This document shows positions 1-7,601 of a stretch of DNA of 33,283 nt, piece by piece. Made by a program: the position numbers and the translations under genes. The notes beneath the pieces were generated by a model. It ran no database searches. It saw only the letters and a list, made by a program, of their open reading frames with translations, and was not told the origin of the DNA. The DNA comes from an uncultured Bacteroidales bacterium (GTDB lineage Bacteria; Bacteroidota; Bacteroidia; Bacteroidales; UBA932): assembly GCA_900316045.1 (NCBI GenBank), contig ONBM01000030.1, forward strand, positions 1 through 33,283, in the 5' to 3' direction. Positions within the stretch are counted from its first letter, which is position 1. The number at the start of each line of letters is the position of its first letter.

Positions 1-24
1 TTTTTTACCCATAAGCTTAAAACT
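1..24 (+). repeat. Left 24-bp inverted repeat of the invertible segment
   Basis: Positions 1-24 are the exact reverse complement of 1290-1313 (core TTACCCATAAGCTTAAAAC). The match stops at position 25. On the outer side it reaches the first base of the window, so it could be longer. The core contains an AAGCTT palindrome flanked by A/T-rich bases, as expected for a tyrosine-recombinase crossover site. Confidence 0.85.
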
Positions 25-286
25 AAACCTAAAAAAACAATTAATTTCAATGATTGAGGAACTAAAGGCTTAGGCCATCAATTCAAAGGCGTTTTGGGGA
101 CGCCTTTCGCAAAGAAAATAATTTATTCAGAAATATACAAGTACTTTTTAACTGAAAAATAAGATATTTATAACGTTTTATTAATATGTTATTACTTTTT
201 CACGGACAAAATGGATAAAATTTTAAATTTTTAGCCCCGCCTTTGTAACAATTTAAAATATTTATAAAATTTCATTCTTGAATATT
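25..286. other. AT-rich noncoding stretch inside the invertible segment
   Basis: No gene is seen between the left repeat and the recombinase stop codon. The only clear structure is an 8-bp perfect hairpin at 85-92/100-107 (AAAGGCGT and ACGCCTTT, 7-nt loop), which lacks a T-run on either side and so is not a typical terminator. If the segment inverted, this DNA would lie immediately upstream of susC. I searched the minus strand here for TAnnTTTG and found no exact match. Confidence 0.5.
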
Positions 287-1243
287 TCAAATTTCCATGC
301 CTCTTGATGCCTTTTCTATGCATTTTTTCTTTTGCGAAATGTCTGGATGCACATATAGATTCAACGTAGTGCTTATGTCAGCATGTCCAAGAATTGAACT
401 GATAGTCTTGTAATCGCACCCAGACTCTATGCATCTTGTCGCAAAGCTGTGGCGGAGGCCATGAAATTTCACTTTCTGAATGCCAAGCATTCTCAGCAGA
501 CGAAGGTAATATGCCCTATACGATCTTGGTTCGAGAGGTTTCTGTCCATTGGTCAGAAAATAATTATCTTCATTCACTATCTTCTTCAGAGGTTTAAGAA
601 TTCTCAACAAGCTGCGGCTGATAGGAATGGCTCTTAAAGAAGTGGCGGTTTTCGGCGTGCCGATTAGCAGTTCAGTTCTTCTCTGGCCTTCCTCTATTAT
701 ATATATTCTTTCAATGGTCCGCCTGACATGGAATATACCACATTCAATATCTATGTCCTTCCATTTCAACGCACATATTTCCCCAATCCTCATACCCGTC
801 AATAGACAAATGTATATTCCTAAGCTCTTGAATGTAAAGTTCTTCTCAATATAATGCAGGATTTTTTTCTGATCCTGTTGGTTCATAACGGAAGGGGCGT
901 TTTTAGCTGGCGGCATCGGGAACCTGAGGCACCATTCTGCGGGTTCCAGCACTCCGTTCCTGATGCCATATCTCTTAATCATCTTGATCACCGCCACAAT
1001 GTCTCTCACGCTCTTTCTGCTAAGGCCGGAAGAAATCTTTTTGAATATAAAATCTTGCACTTCCGCTTCATTGAGGCTGCGTGAAGTGCCGAAAGCCGGA
1101 AGAATCTGATTCTCCAAGAGAACTGAATATAACGCATACGTGGATCTTTTGACATACTTCTTTTTATCCTCGATCCACTCGGAGGATAATTCTTTAATAG
1201 TTTTACTGTGTAGCATGATATCACTTTTCTGCGAAATTCGCAT
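287..1243 (-). CDS. Tyrosine-type site-specific recombinase (probable DNA invertase)
   Basis: This is a phage-integrase-family enzyme that cuts and rejoins DNA through a tyrosine. The catalytic half shows the first arginine in TGMRIGEICALKW, the H-x-x-R box in HGLRHSFATR, the later histidine in LGHAD, and the nucleophilic tyrosine in LNLYVHP near the C terminus. The N-terminal part (LSSEWIEDKKKYVKRSTYA onward) resembles a SAM-like core-binding domain. The open frame extends back to 1450, but that extension runs through the inverted repeat and is not protein-like; I prefer the ATG at 1243 (318 aa), with 1216 as the alternative. The gene lies wholly between inverted repeats and is divergent from susC, which points to an invertase rather than an integrase. 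It is more AT-rich than its neighbours. No typical promoter is obvious upstream. Confidence 0.85.
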   Translation of the reverse strand: MRISQKSDIMLHSKTIKELSSEWIEDKKKYVKRSTYALYSVLLENQILPAFGTSRSLNEAEVQDFIFKKISSGLSRKSVRDIVAVIKMIKRYGIRNGVLEPAEWCLRFPMPPAKNAPSVMNQQDQKKILHYIEKNFTFKSLGIYICLLTGMRIGEICALKWKDIDIECGIFHVRRTIERIYIIEEGQRRTELLIGTPKTATSLRAIPISRSLLRILKPLKKIVNEDNYFLTNGQKPLEPRSYRAYYLRLLRMLGIQKVKFHGLRHSFATRCIESGCDYKTISSILGHADISTTLNLYVHPDISQKKKCIEKASRGMEI

Positions 1244-1289
1244 CTCTGCTGAGATTTTCCTATTAACCAGGCGATTCAATATATCCTTA

Positions 1290-1313
1290 AGTTTTAAGCT
1301 TATGGGTAAAAAA
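1290..1313 (-). repeat. Right 24-bp inverted repeat of the invertible segment
   Basis: Exact reverse complement of 1-24, containing GTTTTAAGCTTATGGGTAAA. It lies just upstream of the recombinase start codon, so the recombinase promoter probably overlaps it or lies outside it (toward susC). Confidence 0.85.
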
Positions 1314-1324
1314 ATTTTCTTTGT

Positions 1325-1346
1325 GCATTCACGAAAATGTGAATGC
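1325..1346. promoter_or_regulatory. 8-bp inverted repeat between recombinase and susC
   Basis: GCATTCAC and GTGAATGC are separated by 6 nt and sit 12 bp outside the right inverted repeat. The position in the divergent region suggests an operator or an accessory recombinase-binding site. The function is not shown by sequence. Confidence 0.35.
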
Positions 1347-1413
1347 GACAACGATTCGGACAATAGAAGCGTCCCGAACAGCAGCAGACTCCTATTCAGG
1401 AGCATAAGTGGCT

Positions 1414-1440
1414 GGCGCCAAGATTCAATTGAATGGTGCC
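1414..1440. promoter_or_regulatory. Inverted repeat upstream of susC
   Basis: GGCGCC (1414-1419) faces GGTGCC (1435-1440), allowing one G-T pair, around an inner palindrome ATTCAATTGAAT. It lies 85-110 bp upstream of the susC start and could be a regulator site or a leader hairpin. No exact TAnnTTTG promoter was found between here and susC. Confidence 0.3.
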
Positions 1441-1524
1441 TCAAGTGCATAATGTGGTCAAATTATTTGTATAAATCCGAACTCGGCAGAGTCGTACTGT
1501 CAAGTTAAATTCAGCAATGTCGTT

Positions 1525-4500
1525 ATGTTTAAAAAAGTACTATCGTTTATCGCGATCTTGAGTATCGGTATAGTCGCTTACGCTCAAAGGCAGGTGACCG
1601 GTACGGTTGTCGACAAGAGCGGAACTCCTGTTCCAGGCGCATCAGTCGTTGTTTCAGGTTCTACTGTCGGGACGATTACTGATGCGAATGGACATTTCTC
1701 CATCAATGCATCTTCTGACAAGACTCTCAATGTGTCTTCAATAGGCTACAAAGATGCCGCGGTCAAAGTCGGTGACCGCACAGTGCTGCAGATCGTCCTT
1801 GAAGAGGACAATGAACTCCTCGACGAGGTGGTTGTCACCGCCCTGGGCGTCACCCGCCAGGAGAAGACGCTTGGTTACTCTGCGACCACGATGAAGAGCG
1901 AGGAACTCCTCGCTGCAAGGACGACAAATGTCATGAACGCGATCTCCGGCAAAGTTGCCGGCGTGCAGGTTCAAAGCACATCTTCCGATCCAGGTTCTTC
2001 AACCAACATAATCATTCGCGGCTTCAGCTCCATCAATGGTTCCAATCAACCGCTATATGTAGTTGACGGCGTTCCTCTCAGCAGCGGAAGCGTTTCGTCC
2101 GCTTCTCAAGACAAATCTTCGCAAATAGCCGGCATCTCAAACATCTCCCCGGAGGACATCGAGTCCATGACCATCCTCAAGGGTGCGGCCGCCACGGCTC
2201 TTTATGGCAGCCGCGCAGCCAATGGCGTCGTTGTAGTGACAACCAAGTCCGGCAGAAGAGGCGATGCTAGAAACTTTTCCTTAGAGTACAGCGGCGGCCT
2301 TCAGCTTCGTCAGCTTTCAACGCTGCCTACTTTGCAGAATGACTTCGGCCAAGGCTGGAACGGCACCCAGACTTACATTGAGAACGGCTCCTGGGGACCG
2401 AGGCTCGACGGTTCCACCCAGGTCTACGGTCCTGTCTGGAATCACCAGCAGCGCATCCATGAGTATTCTGCGAAAAAGAACAACATCAAGGATTTCTTCG
2501 AGCTTGGCGTTTCCCAGAATCACAATGTCGCTTTCAGCGGAGTCTCCAACGACAACAAAGTCACCTACTACCTGTCATATTCATATAACAATGACGATGG
2601 AATCATGCCTGATGACCATGATGTCTTCAACAGGAACACCATAGCTGCGAGAGGATCATTCGAGGCGACAAAATGGATGAAGATTTCATCTTCCATCAAC
2701 TTCGCAAGATCTATAAGCAAGGTCGTCGATACCGACCAGGGTACTTCCGTAATCGACGGACTCTATGAGTTCCCTCGTGACATTTCTCTGGTGGACATGA
2801 AAGACCTTTCTGTCGCGTTCAACACTCCAGAGGCATATCTGACGCCATACGGAATCACAAACCCATACTGGGCTCTCGAGAACAACTATGACAAGACCGA
2901 GTCCAAGCAGATCAATGGAAAGATTCAGCTTGACATCACTCCTATCGAGAATCTTGTCCTTACCTACAGAATGGGATTCGACTACACCAACTATAACAGG
3001 AAGATTGGCATCCCGCAGATCAAGCTCGATGACGCCCTCATCAACGATGACATGGGTTATGCCCCAAGCCACATGAACCAGAATGGTTCAGTTACCGCTA
3101 GTTTCGGAACCTTGTACGAGCTCAACCACGATTTCCTTGCCAATTACAACAAGAAGTTCCTCAATGACAAGCTCGACCTCACTGTGCTTGCAGGTGCGAA
3201 CATCAATGAAAGGGGCAGCTCCTCCATGGGCGCCACCACCAGCACGCTCACGTTCAACACTGGTTTCTGGGACCTGAGCAATGGGGCAGACAAGACTTCA
3301 ATCTCCGAGTCGGCTTCGAAGAGACGTCTCATCGGTCTGTTCGCAGACGTCACTCTGGGTTGGAATGACGAGATATATCTGGATGTGACTGCCAGAAATG
3401 ACTGGTCCTCAACTCTTCCTATCGATGACAACAGCTATTTCTACCCTGGAGTAACCCTGAGCTGGATTTTCTCCAACAGGTTGAAATGGGAGCCTCTTTC
3501 TTTCGGGAAGCTTCGCCTTGCCTACGGAAAAACAGGCAACGACGCCAGAGTTTACCAGACTCGGGCAAACTACACCCAGGCATTTTCCAACGGCTATTAC
3601 TCTGGAGGAGGACTTGAATTCCCTCTGAACAATCTCAATTCATTTATCTTAGCGGCGTCCAAGGGTAGTGTCAATCTGAGCCCGGAAATGACCACCGAGT
3701 TTGAGGTCGGTACAAATCTCCAGTTCTTCAATGGACGTTTCGGCATCGATGCCACCTATTACGACAGGAAGACCGATGATCAGATCTTCACTCTCCCTAC
3801 CGAACCGGCGACTGGTTACACCTCCATGGTAACTAATTTCGGAAAGGTTTCCAACAAGGGTGTGGAGCTGGTTTTGAACACGACACCTGTCAGAACCAAA
3901 GACTTCACCTGGGAACTCAATTTCAACTGGTCAAAGAACTGGAATAAAGTCAATTCCCTCCCTGATGGCCTTGAGGGTGGCAGAAGCCAGATCGCCCGCT
4001 TCTCCGCTGGCGATGACGCAGTCTATGTCTTTGCCGAGGTAGGCAAGCCGCTGGGACAGTTCTACACTTACCTCCCGACTTACAATGACAAGGGGCAGAT
4101 GGTCGTGGATTCTGACGGTTATCCGATAAAGGGAACCGAAGTCCAATATACCGGAAAGAATTTCCAGAATGACTGGAACGGAGGAATCAGCACCAACCTG
4201 AGCTGGAAGGGCATAACCCTAAGTGCAGTCCTCGATGTGCGCATGGGTGGCTACATGTTCTCTCGTACCAAGAACCTCATGCAGTTCACCGGCAACGGAA
4301 CCGTTACCACTTACAACGACCGTAATCCTTTCGTGATTCCAAACTCAGTTTACGAAGACGGAACTCCTAACACCTCTCCTATCTATTTGTTCAACAGCAG
4401 TTACCAGAATTATTTCAACAAGCATGGAGCCGGACAGGAAGGGGAATTCTATCTCATCGACCGTTCATTCGCCAAGCTGCGCAATATCAGCATTTCCTGG

Positions 4501-4719
4501 AACCTTCCAAAGAAATGGGTGAGCAAGACAAGTCTTTCAGCGATCTCGGTCAGCGCATTCTGCAACAACGCATTCGTATGGACTGCGAAAGACAACTACT
4601 TCATTGACCCTGAGACTACTTCCTATAATGCATATGGAGACCTAGCGGCACAGTTCGGAGAACTTTACTCCAATCCTGCAAGCCGTATCTGGGGCTTTAA
4701 CCTAAATTTGAAATTCTAA
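1525..4719 (+). CDS. SusC/RagA-family TonB-dependent outer-membrane transporter
   Basis: This outer-membrane beta-barrel imports a ligand captured by its SusD partner, using energy from TonB. The 1064 residues begin with a signal peptide (MFKKVLSFIAILSIGIVAYA). A carboxypeptidase-regulatory-like domain follows at about 22-95 (QVTGTVVDKSGTPVPGASV), then a TonB-box-like segment DELLDEVVVTALGV near 97-110. The plug domain runs to about 240 (IIIRGFSSINGSNQPLYVVD; GAAATALYGSRAANGVV), followed by a long barrel ending in FNLNLKF with the terminal phenylalanine typical of barrels. The length is normal for SusC. The gene is first in a four-gene operon and lies downstream of the candidate invertible segment. 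No glycoside hydrolase or regulator accompanies it, so the substrate (glycan or peptide) cannot be told. It has almost none of the GAATAT hexamers common elsewhere in the window. Confidence 0.95.
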   Translation: MFKKVLSFIAILSIGIVAYAQRQVTGTVVDKSGTPVPGASVVVSGSTVGTITDANGHFSINASSDKTLNVSSIGYKDAAVKVGDRTVLQIVLEEDNELLDEVVVTALGVTRQEKTLGYSATTMKSEELLAARTTNVMNAISGKVAGVQVQSTSSDPGSSTNIIIRGFSSINGSNQPLYVVDGVPLSSGSVSSASQDKSSQIAGISNISPEDIESMTILKGAAATALYGSRAANGVVVVTTKSGRRGDARNFSLEYSGGLQLRQLSTLPTLQNDFGQGWNGTQTYIENGSWGPRLDGSTQVYGPVWNHQQRIHEYSAKKNNIKDFFELGVSQNHNVAFSGVSNDNKVTYYLSYSYNNDDGIMPDDHDVFNRNTIAARGSFEATKWMKISSSINFARSISKVVDTDQGTSVIDGLYEFPRDISLVDMKDLSVAFNTPEAYLTPYGITNPYWALENNYDKTESKQINGKIQLDITPIENLVLTYRMGFDYTNYNRKIGIPQIKLDDALINDDMGYAPSHMNQNGSVTASFGTLYELNHDFLANYNKKFLNDKLDLTVLAGANINERGSSSMGATTSTLTFNTGFWDLSNGADKTSISESASKRRLIGLFADVTLGWNDEIYLDVTARNDWSSTLPIDDNSYFYPGVTLSWIFSNRLKWEPLSFGKLRLAYGKTGNDARVYQTRANYTQAFSNGYYSGGGLEFPLNNLNSFILAASKGSVNLSPEMTTEFEVGTNLQFFNGRFGIDATYYDRKTDDQIFTLPTEPATGYTSMVTNFGKVSNKGVELVLNTTPVRTKDFTWELNFNWSKNWNKVNSLPDGLEGGRSQIARFSAGDDAVYVFAEVGKPLGQFYTYLPTYNDKGQMVVDSDGYPIKGTEVQYTGKNFQNDWNGGISTNLSWKGITLSAVLDVRMGGYMFSRTKNLMQFTGNGTVTTYNDRNPFVIPNSVYEDGTPNTSPIYLFNSSYQNYFNKHGAGQEGEFYLIDRSFAKLRNISISWNLPKKWVSKTSLSAISVSAFCNNAFVWTAKDNYFIDPETTSYNAYGDLAAQFGELYSNPASRIWGFNLNLKF

Positions 4720-4720
4720 T

Positions 4721-4728
4721 AAAGGAGG
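4721..4728 (+). promoter_or_regulatory. Strong Shine-Dalgarno site before susD
   Basis: AAAGGAGG lies 9 nt before the susD ATG. Bacteroidota genes often lack a strong Shine-Dalgarno sequence, so this near-perfect match stands out and supports the ATG at 4738. It may serve to raise SusD translation. Confidence 0.6.
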
Positions 4729-4737
4729 ACAATCAAC

Positions 4738-6249
4738 ATGAAAAAGATAACATACATAATATCTGTTCTCGCAGTTGCTTCTTCCATAAGTTCATGCCGC
4801 GACTATCTTGACATCAACACCAATCCTAACCTTCCGGATCCTGCTAACATTTCGACCAGCATGATCCTCCCAGGTGTTGAGGCAGCTCTTGCGACAAGCT
4901 ATGGGGACTTTCTACGCATAACCGGAGGCTACTTCTCAGAACAGTACGCGCAGCTCTTCGGTACATCAAACTACCTCGATTTTTCTCAGTTCACGATGAG
5001 CTCCACGCGCTCAAGCGGAACATATTCACAACTTTTCCAGAAAGTTCTTGTCAATTGCAAGACCATCAGGGAAAAAGCTTCCGCTGAAGAAGACTGGGGA
5101 ACCTATCTTGCAGCAACAACCTATATGGCCTTTACCTACCAGGTTCTCGTGGACTGCTATGGCGAGATCCCTTACACAGAGGCCCTGAATGACTCAAATC
5201 TGGCTCCGGCCTACGATGAAGGACTGACAGTCTATAATGGCATATTGGCCGACCTGGACGATGCTCTTTCAAAAGCCAAGGCGGATCAGTCCGTCGCCAC
5301 CAACCTGCTGTATCCTTCAGGCTCTTCCTCTCAGTGGATAGCTTTCGCCAACACAGTGAAGCTCAAGATCTTGATGCGCATGTCCAGTACCCAGGATGTC
5401 AAGAGCCAGCTGGCTGCCTTGATAGGCGAGAATAATTTCATCACGTCGGATGCCCAGTATGCGGGATGCTGGTCTAATGCTCAGAATCAAGCAAGCCCAT
5501 ACTACTCGGAAGAATTTGCCCCTTGGCATTCTCAGGACAACGTCTGCGCAAACGTGGCGCTCATCAGAACCATGATTGAATATGATTCCGATGGCAACGT
5601 CCTCTATCAGGATCCGCGCCTAGAGACCTATTTTGAGAAAAACAGCAGCAATGCCTTTATTGGTGGTATTTCAGGTACCAACTTTGCCGCTACAGCACCT
5701 GCACCTTACAATTCGGCAGCCGGCCTGTGCCGCCCAAAGGTAGCATTCGACACTCCTGTCTCCATGATATCTCTGGCAGAGGTGGAATTCTTTAAGGCTG
5801 AGTACTATGCTCGTTATGGTTCCGCATCGGATGCGGCAGATCACTATGCCGCCGCGATTCGCGCCTCATTCAGTTCCGCTGGAGTAGATGGAGCGGAAGA
5901 CTACATCGCAAGGCATCCGTTCAATTCCGCATCTTATGCTCAGTCGATCGGTGTGGCAAAATGGGTCGCACTTGCCGGAAGCAACAATTTCGAATCCTAT
6001 TGCGAGCTTCGTCGTCTGGGTTATCCTGCCTTCGGAACCGTGAAGGGAAGTGACATGTGGGACGGCGCCAATACGGTAAATGTCTCCAACTATGTTTATG
6101 GCACCCTTTACACTCCTTATCAGGCATTTGCCCAAGTAGGTGACAATCACCTGCTTGCGCGCTGGCCATACGCACAGGCATCCCAGTCCCGCAACACCAA
6201 CACTCCAACATTCAAAGGTTATACGGTACCAGTGTTCTGGGCTAATTAA
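4738..6249 (+). CDS. SusD/RagB-family surface lipoprotein (SusD-like_2 type)
   Basis: This is the nutrient-binding lid of the SusC channel, anchored on the outer face of the outer membrane. The 503-aa protein has a lipoprotein signal with Cys20 (ASSISSC) followed by acidic RDYLD. The N terminus DINTNPNLPDPANISTS matches the opening of the SusD-like_2 subgroup (typically N-x-N-P-N). A helical TPR-like body follows (for example TTYMAFTYQVLVDCYGEIPY). It starts 18 nt after susC and sits behind a strong ribosome-binding site. As far as I recall, SusD-like_2 proteins with small accessory lipoproteins include peptide importers in Bacteroides, so peptide uptake is a reasonable but unproven guess. 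Confidence 0.93.
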   Translation: MKKITYIISVLAVASSISSCRDYLDINTNPNLPDPANISTSMILPGVEAALATSYGDFLRITGGYFSEQYAQLFGTSNYLDFSQFTMSSTRSSGTYSQLFQKVLVNCKTIREKASAEEDWGTYLAATTYMAFTYQVLVDCYGEIPYTEALNDSNLAPAYDEGLTVYNGILADLDDALSKAKADQSVATNLLYPSGSSSQWIAFANTVKLKILMRMSSTQDVKSQLAALIGENNFITSDAQYAGCWSNAQNQASPYYSEEFAPWHSQDNVCANVALIRTMIEYDSDGNVLYQDPRLETYFEKNSSNAFIGGISGTNFAATAPAPYNSAAGLCRPKVAFDTPVSMISLAEVEFFKAEYYARYGSASDAADHYAAAIRASFSSAGVDGAEDYIARHPFNSASYAQSIGVAKWVALAGSNNFESYCELRRLGYPAFGTVKGSDMWDGANTVNVSNYVYGTLYTPYQAFAQVGDNHLLARWPYAQASQSRNTNTPTFKGYTVPVFWAN

Positions 6250-6261
6250 AACGAAAGCATC

Positions 6262-6957
6262 ATGAAAAAGATATTTTACATAGCATTTTGCGTCCTCTCT
6301 GCAATTGCCTTTGGCAGTTGCCAGAACATTACCACGGATGGCGTAACTGGAATAACTTATTATCCCGTCATCACGCTTGAAGGAGACTCTCAGATAATAG
6401 TTCAGAAAGGCACGCAATACAACGAACCTGGCTATTCTGCTGTCCTGAACGGAGAGGATGTTACCGCCAGCGTTGAAGTGATAACTAATCTGAATACCAG
6501 CAAATCCGGAGCCTATTCGGTGACTTACAAATGCGTAAACGCTGATGGTTTCAGCACCACTGCTAGCCGTAAGGTCATCGTTCTTGACCTGAAAGATGCT
6601 GTGGAAGGCTTCTATCTGACTTCCGCAGATTCTTACAGAGACAGGGCCGGCACTATCACCAAATATGGAAGTTCTTTTGAAATTCTCGTAACAAACAATG
6701 ACGACGGCACCTACAGTTGCGACGACCTGCTCGGTGGCTACTACTGCCAGAGAGCTGGATATGGCGCCGACTACGCATTGGCAGGCATTTTCTCTCTTGA
6801 TGGCAGCGGAAATGTGACACACATCAGCAGTTCGATACCAGGATGGGGTGATTCTGCCGATGGCATTACCGGAACTTTCAATTCGGAAACGAGCACATTC
6901 GATATCTGCACTGTCTATGCCGGCATGAAATTTTATGTTACAATGACAAAGGAATAA
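6262..6957 (+). CDS. Accessory lipoprotein with Ig-like domain (DUF5011/DUF5012 type)
   Basis: The 231-aa lipoprotein has Cys20 (AIAFGSC). Residues about 45-112 form an Ig-like bacterial domain of the DUF5011 type, with the signature Y-N-E-P-G-Y, GEDVTASVEV and SGAYSVTYKCVNADG. Residues about 115-231 (EGFYLTSADSYRDRAG onward) are a beta-rich domain that I associate with DUF5012 proteins of SusCD loci. The cysteine is not followed by acidic residues, so surface exposure is less certain than for the next gene. It starts 12 nt after susD, so it belongs to the same operon. The probable role is as an extra subunit of the SusCD complex; the ligand is unknown. Confidence 0.75.
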   Translation: MKKIFYIAFCVLSAIAFGSCQNITTDGVTGITYYPVITLEGDSQIIVQKGTQYNEPGYSAVLNGEDVTASVEVITNLNTSKSGAYSVTYKCVNADGFSTTASRKVIVLDLKDAVEGFYLTSADSYRDRAGTITKYGSSFEILVTNNDDGTYSCDDLLGGYYCQRAGYGADYALAGIFSLDGSGNVTHISSSIPGWGDSADGITGTFNSETSTFDICTVYAGMKFYVTMTKE

Positions 6958-6961
6958 AATC

Positions 6962-7474
6962 ATGAAAAGACTTTTTAATATACTATTCGTCGCCTTTGCG
7001 CTATTTGCAATGGCTTCTTGCGCGAAGGATGAAATTGGCGGAACTGCGACTGAGAAACTTGCCGGGCAATGGTATGTGCAGGCTGATGCCGTGGACAGCG
7101 ACGGTAAGGTAATATCCGAGGATCCTTATGGTGCCGGAAGATTCCGCGTTCTTACATACAACACGTCGGAGAATACCACTACGGATCTTTTCGTAGATGA
7201 TCTAAAAAATTTCTGGAACTTCAAGGTCAAGACAAAATGCGATCTCTCCACGATGACGTTCAGCGTCGACAAGGGAACAAATCTGAAATATGAGTCAGAG
7301 GTAACGATCGTCGGAGGAAAGATTGTAATAAATGGGACAAAATCCCCAAGCGGTCAGCCTGCCGACTACATTGAGATGCTGGTTCGTTTCAGTGATGACG
7401 AGAATGCACCTGCCCAGTATGAATATCTCAAATTATCAGGCTGGCGATACACTGGTTTCGCCAATGATAACTAA
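6962..7474 (+). CDS. Small accessory lipoprotein of the SusCD operon (Lipid_bd-like beta barrel)
   Basis: The 170-aa lipoprotein has Cys20 (FAMASC) followed by AKDE, which resembles the acidic lipoprotein export signal of Bacteroidota and predicts display on the cell surface. The mature part (LAGQWYVQADAVDSDGKV, then alternating hydrophobic strands, ending YLKLSGWRYTGFANDN) looks like a calycin-type barrel similar to the Pfam Lipid_bd family found in SusCD loci. It starts 4 nt after the preceding stop and is the last gene before a terminator. The specific ligand and role are unknown. Confidence 0.7.
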   Translation: MKRLFNILFVAFALFAMASCAKDEIGGTATEKLAGQWYVQADAVDSDGKVISEDPYGAGRFRVLTYNTSENTTTDLFVDDLKNFWNFKVKTKCDLSTMTFSVDKGTNLKYESEVTIVGGKIVINGTKSPSGQPADYIEMLVRFSDDENAPAQYEYLKLSGWRYTGFANDN

Positions 7475-7514
7475 TCTATAGCTATCATCCAAGAATAGCA
7501 CAAATTCTAAAAAG

Positions 7515-7550
7515 GGATGGCAGTATGGCCGACAGGCCGTGCTGCCATCC
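7515..7550. terminator. Bidirectional terminator between the SusCD operon and lpxK
   Basis: A 9-bp stem GGATGGCAG/CTGCCATCC encloses a smaller GGCC/GGCC stem. On the minus strand it is followed by a T-run (CCCTTTTTAG); on the plus strand by AT-rich TATTATTATA. It lies 41 nt after the last SusCD-operon gene and 52 nt after the native lpxK stop on the other strand, so it probably ends both transcripts. Confidence 0.8.
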
Positions 7551-7601
7551 TATTATTATATTCATATATTGTTCCGGATGATGGGGGGCGGGGATGCCTG
7601 G

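Larger units (their letters stand above)
1..1313. mobile_element. Candidate invertible DNA segment carrying its own tyrosine recombinase
   Basis: The segment is bounded by two perfect 24-bp inverted copies (1-24 and 1290-1313) and encloses a complete tyrosine recombinase gene on the minus strand plus about 260 bp of AT-rich noncoding DNA. Inverted recombination sites flanking a site-specific recombinase imply inversion rather than excision, because excision and integration use direct repeats. The right repeat lies about 47 bp upstream of the recombinase start and about 210 bp upstream of a susC gene. Flipping would therefore change both what drives the recombinase and what DNA lies upstream of susC. 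Known phase-variable outer-membrane loci of Bacteroides use tyrosine recombinases beside susC-like genes in a comparable way. No clear TAnnTTTG promoter was found reading outward in either orientation, so the regulatory effect is inferred. The left repeat may extend beyond the window edge. Confidence 0.6.

Noticed and set aside
85..107. Terminator after the recombinase
   Set aside because: The 8-bp hairpin has no T-run on either strand, so I list it only as a hairpin.
1244..1450. N-terminal extension of the recombinase to 387 aa
   Set aside because: The extra 69 codons run through the inverted repeat and are not protein-like; the family core starts after the ATG at 1243.
5866..6963. 365-codon minus-strand frame antisense to the SusCD operon
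   Set aside because: It spans two well-supported plus-strand lipoprotein genes and shows no family motifs.
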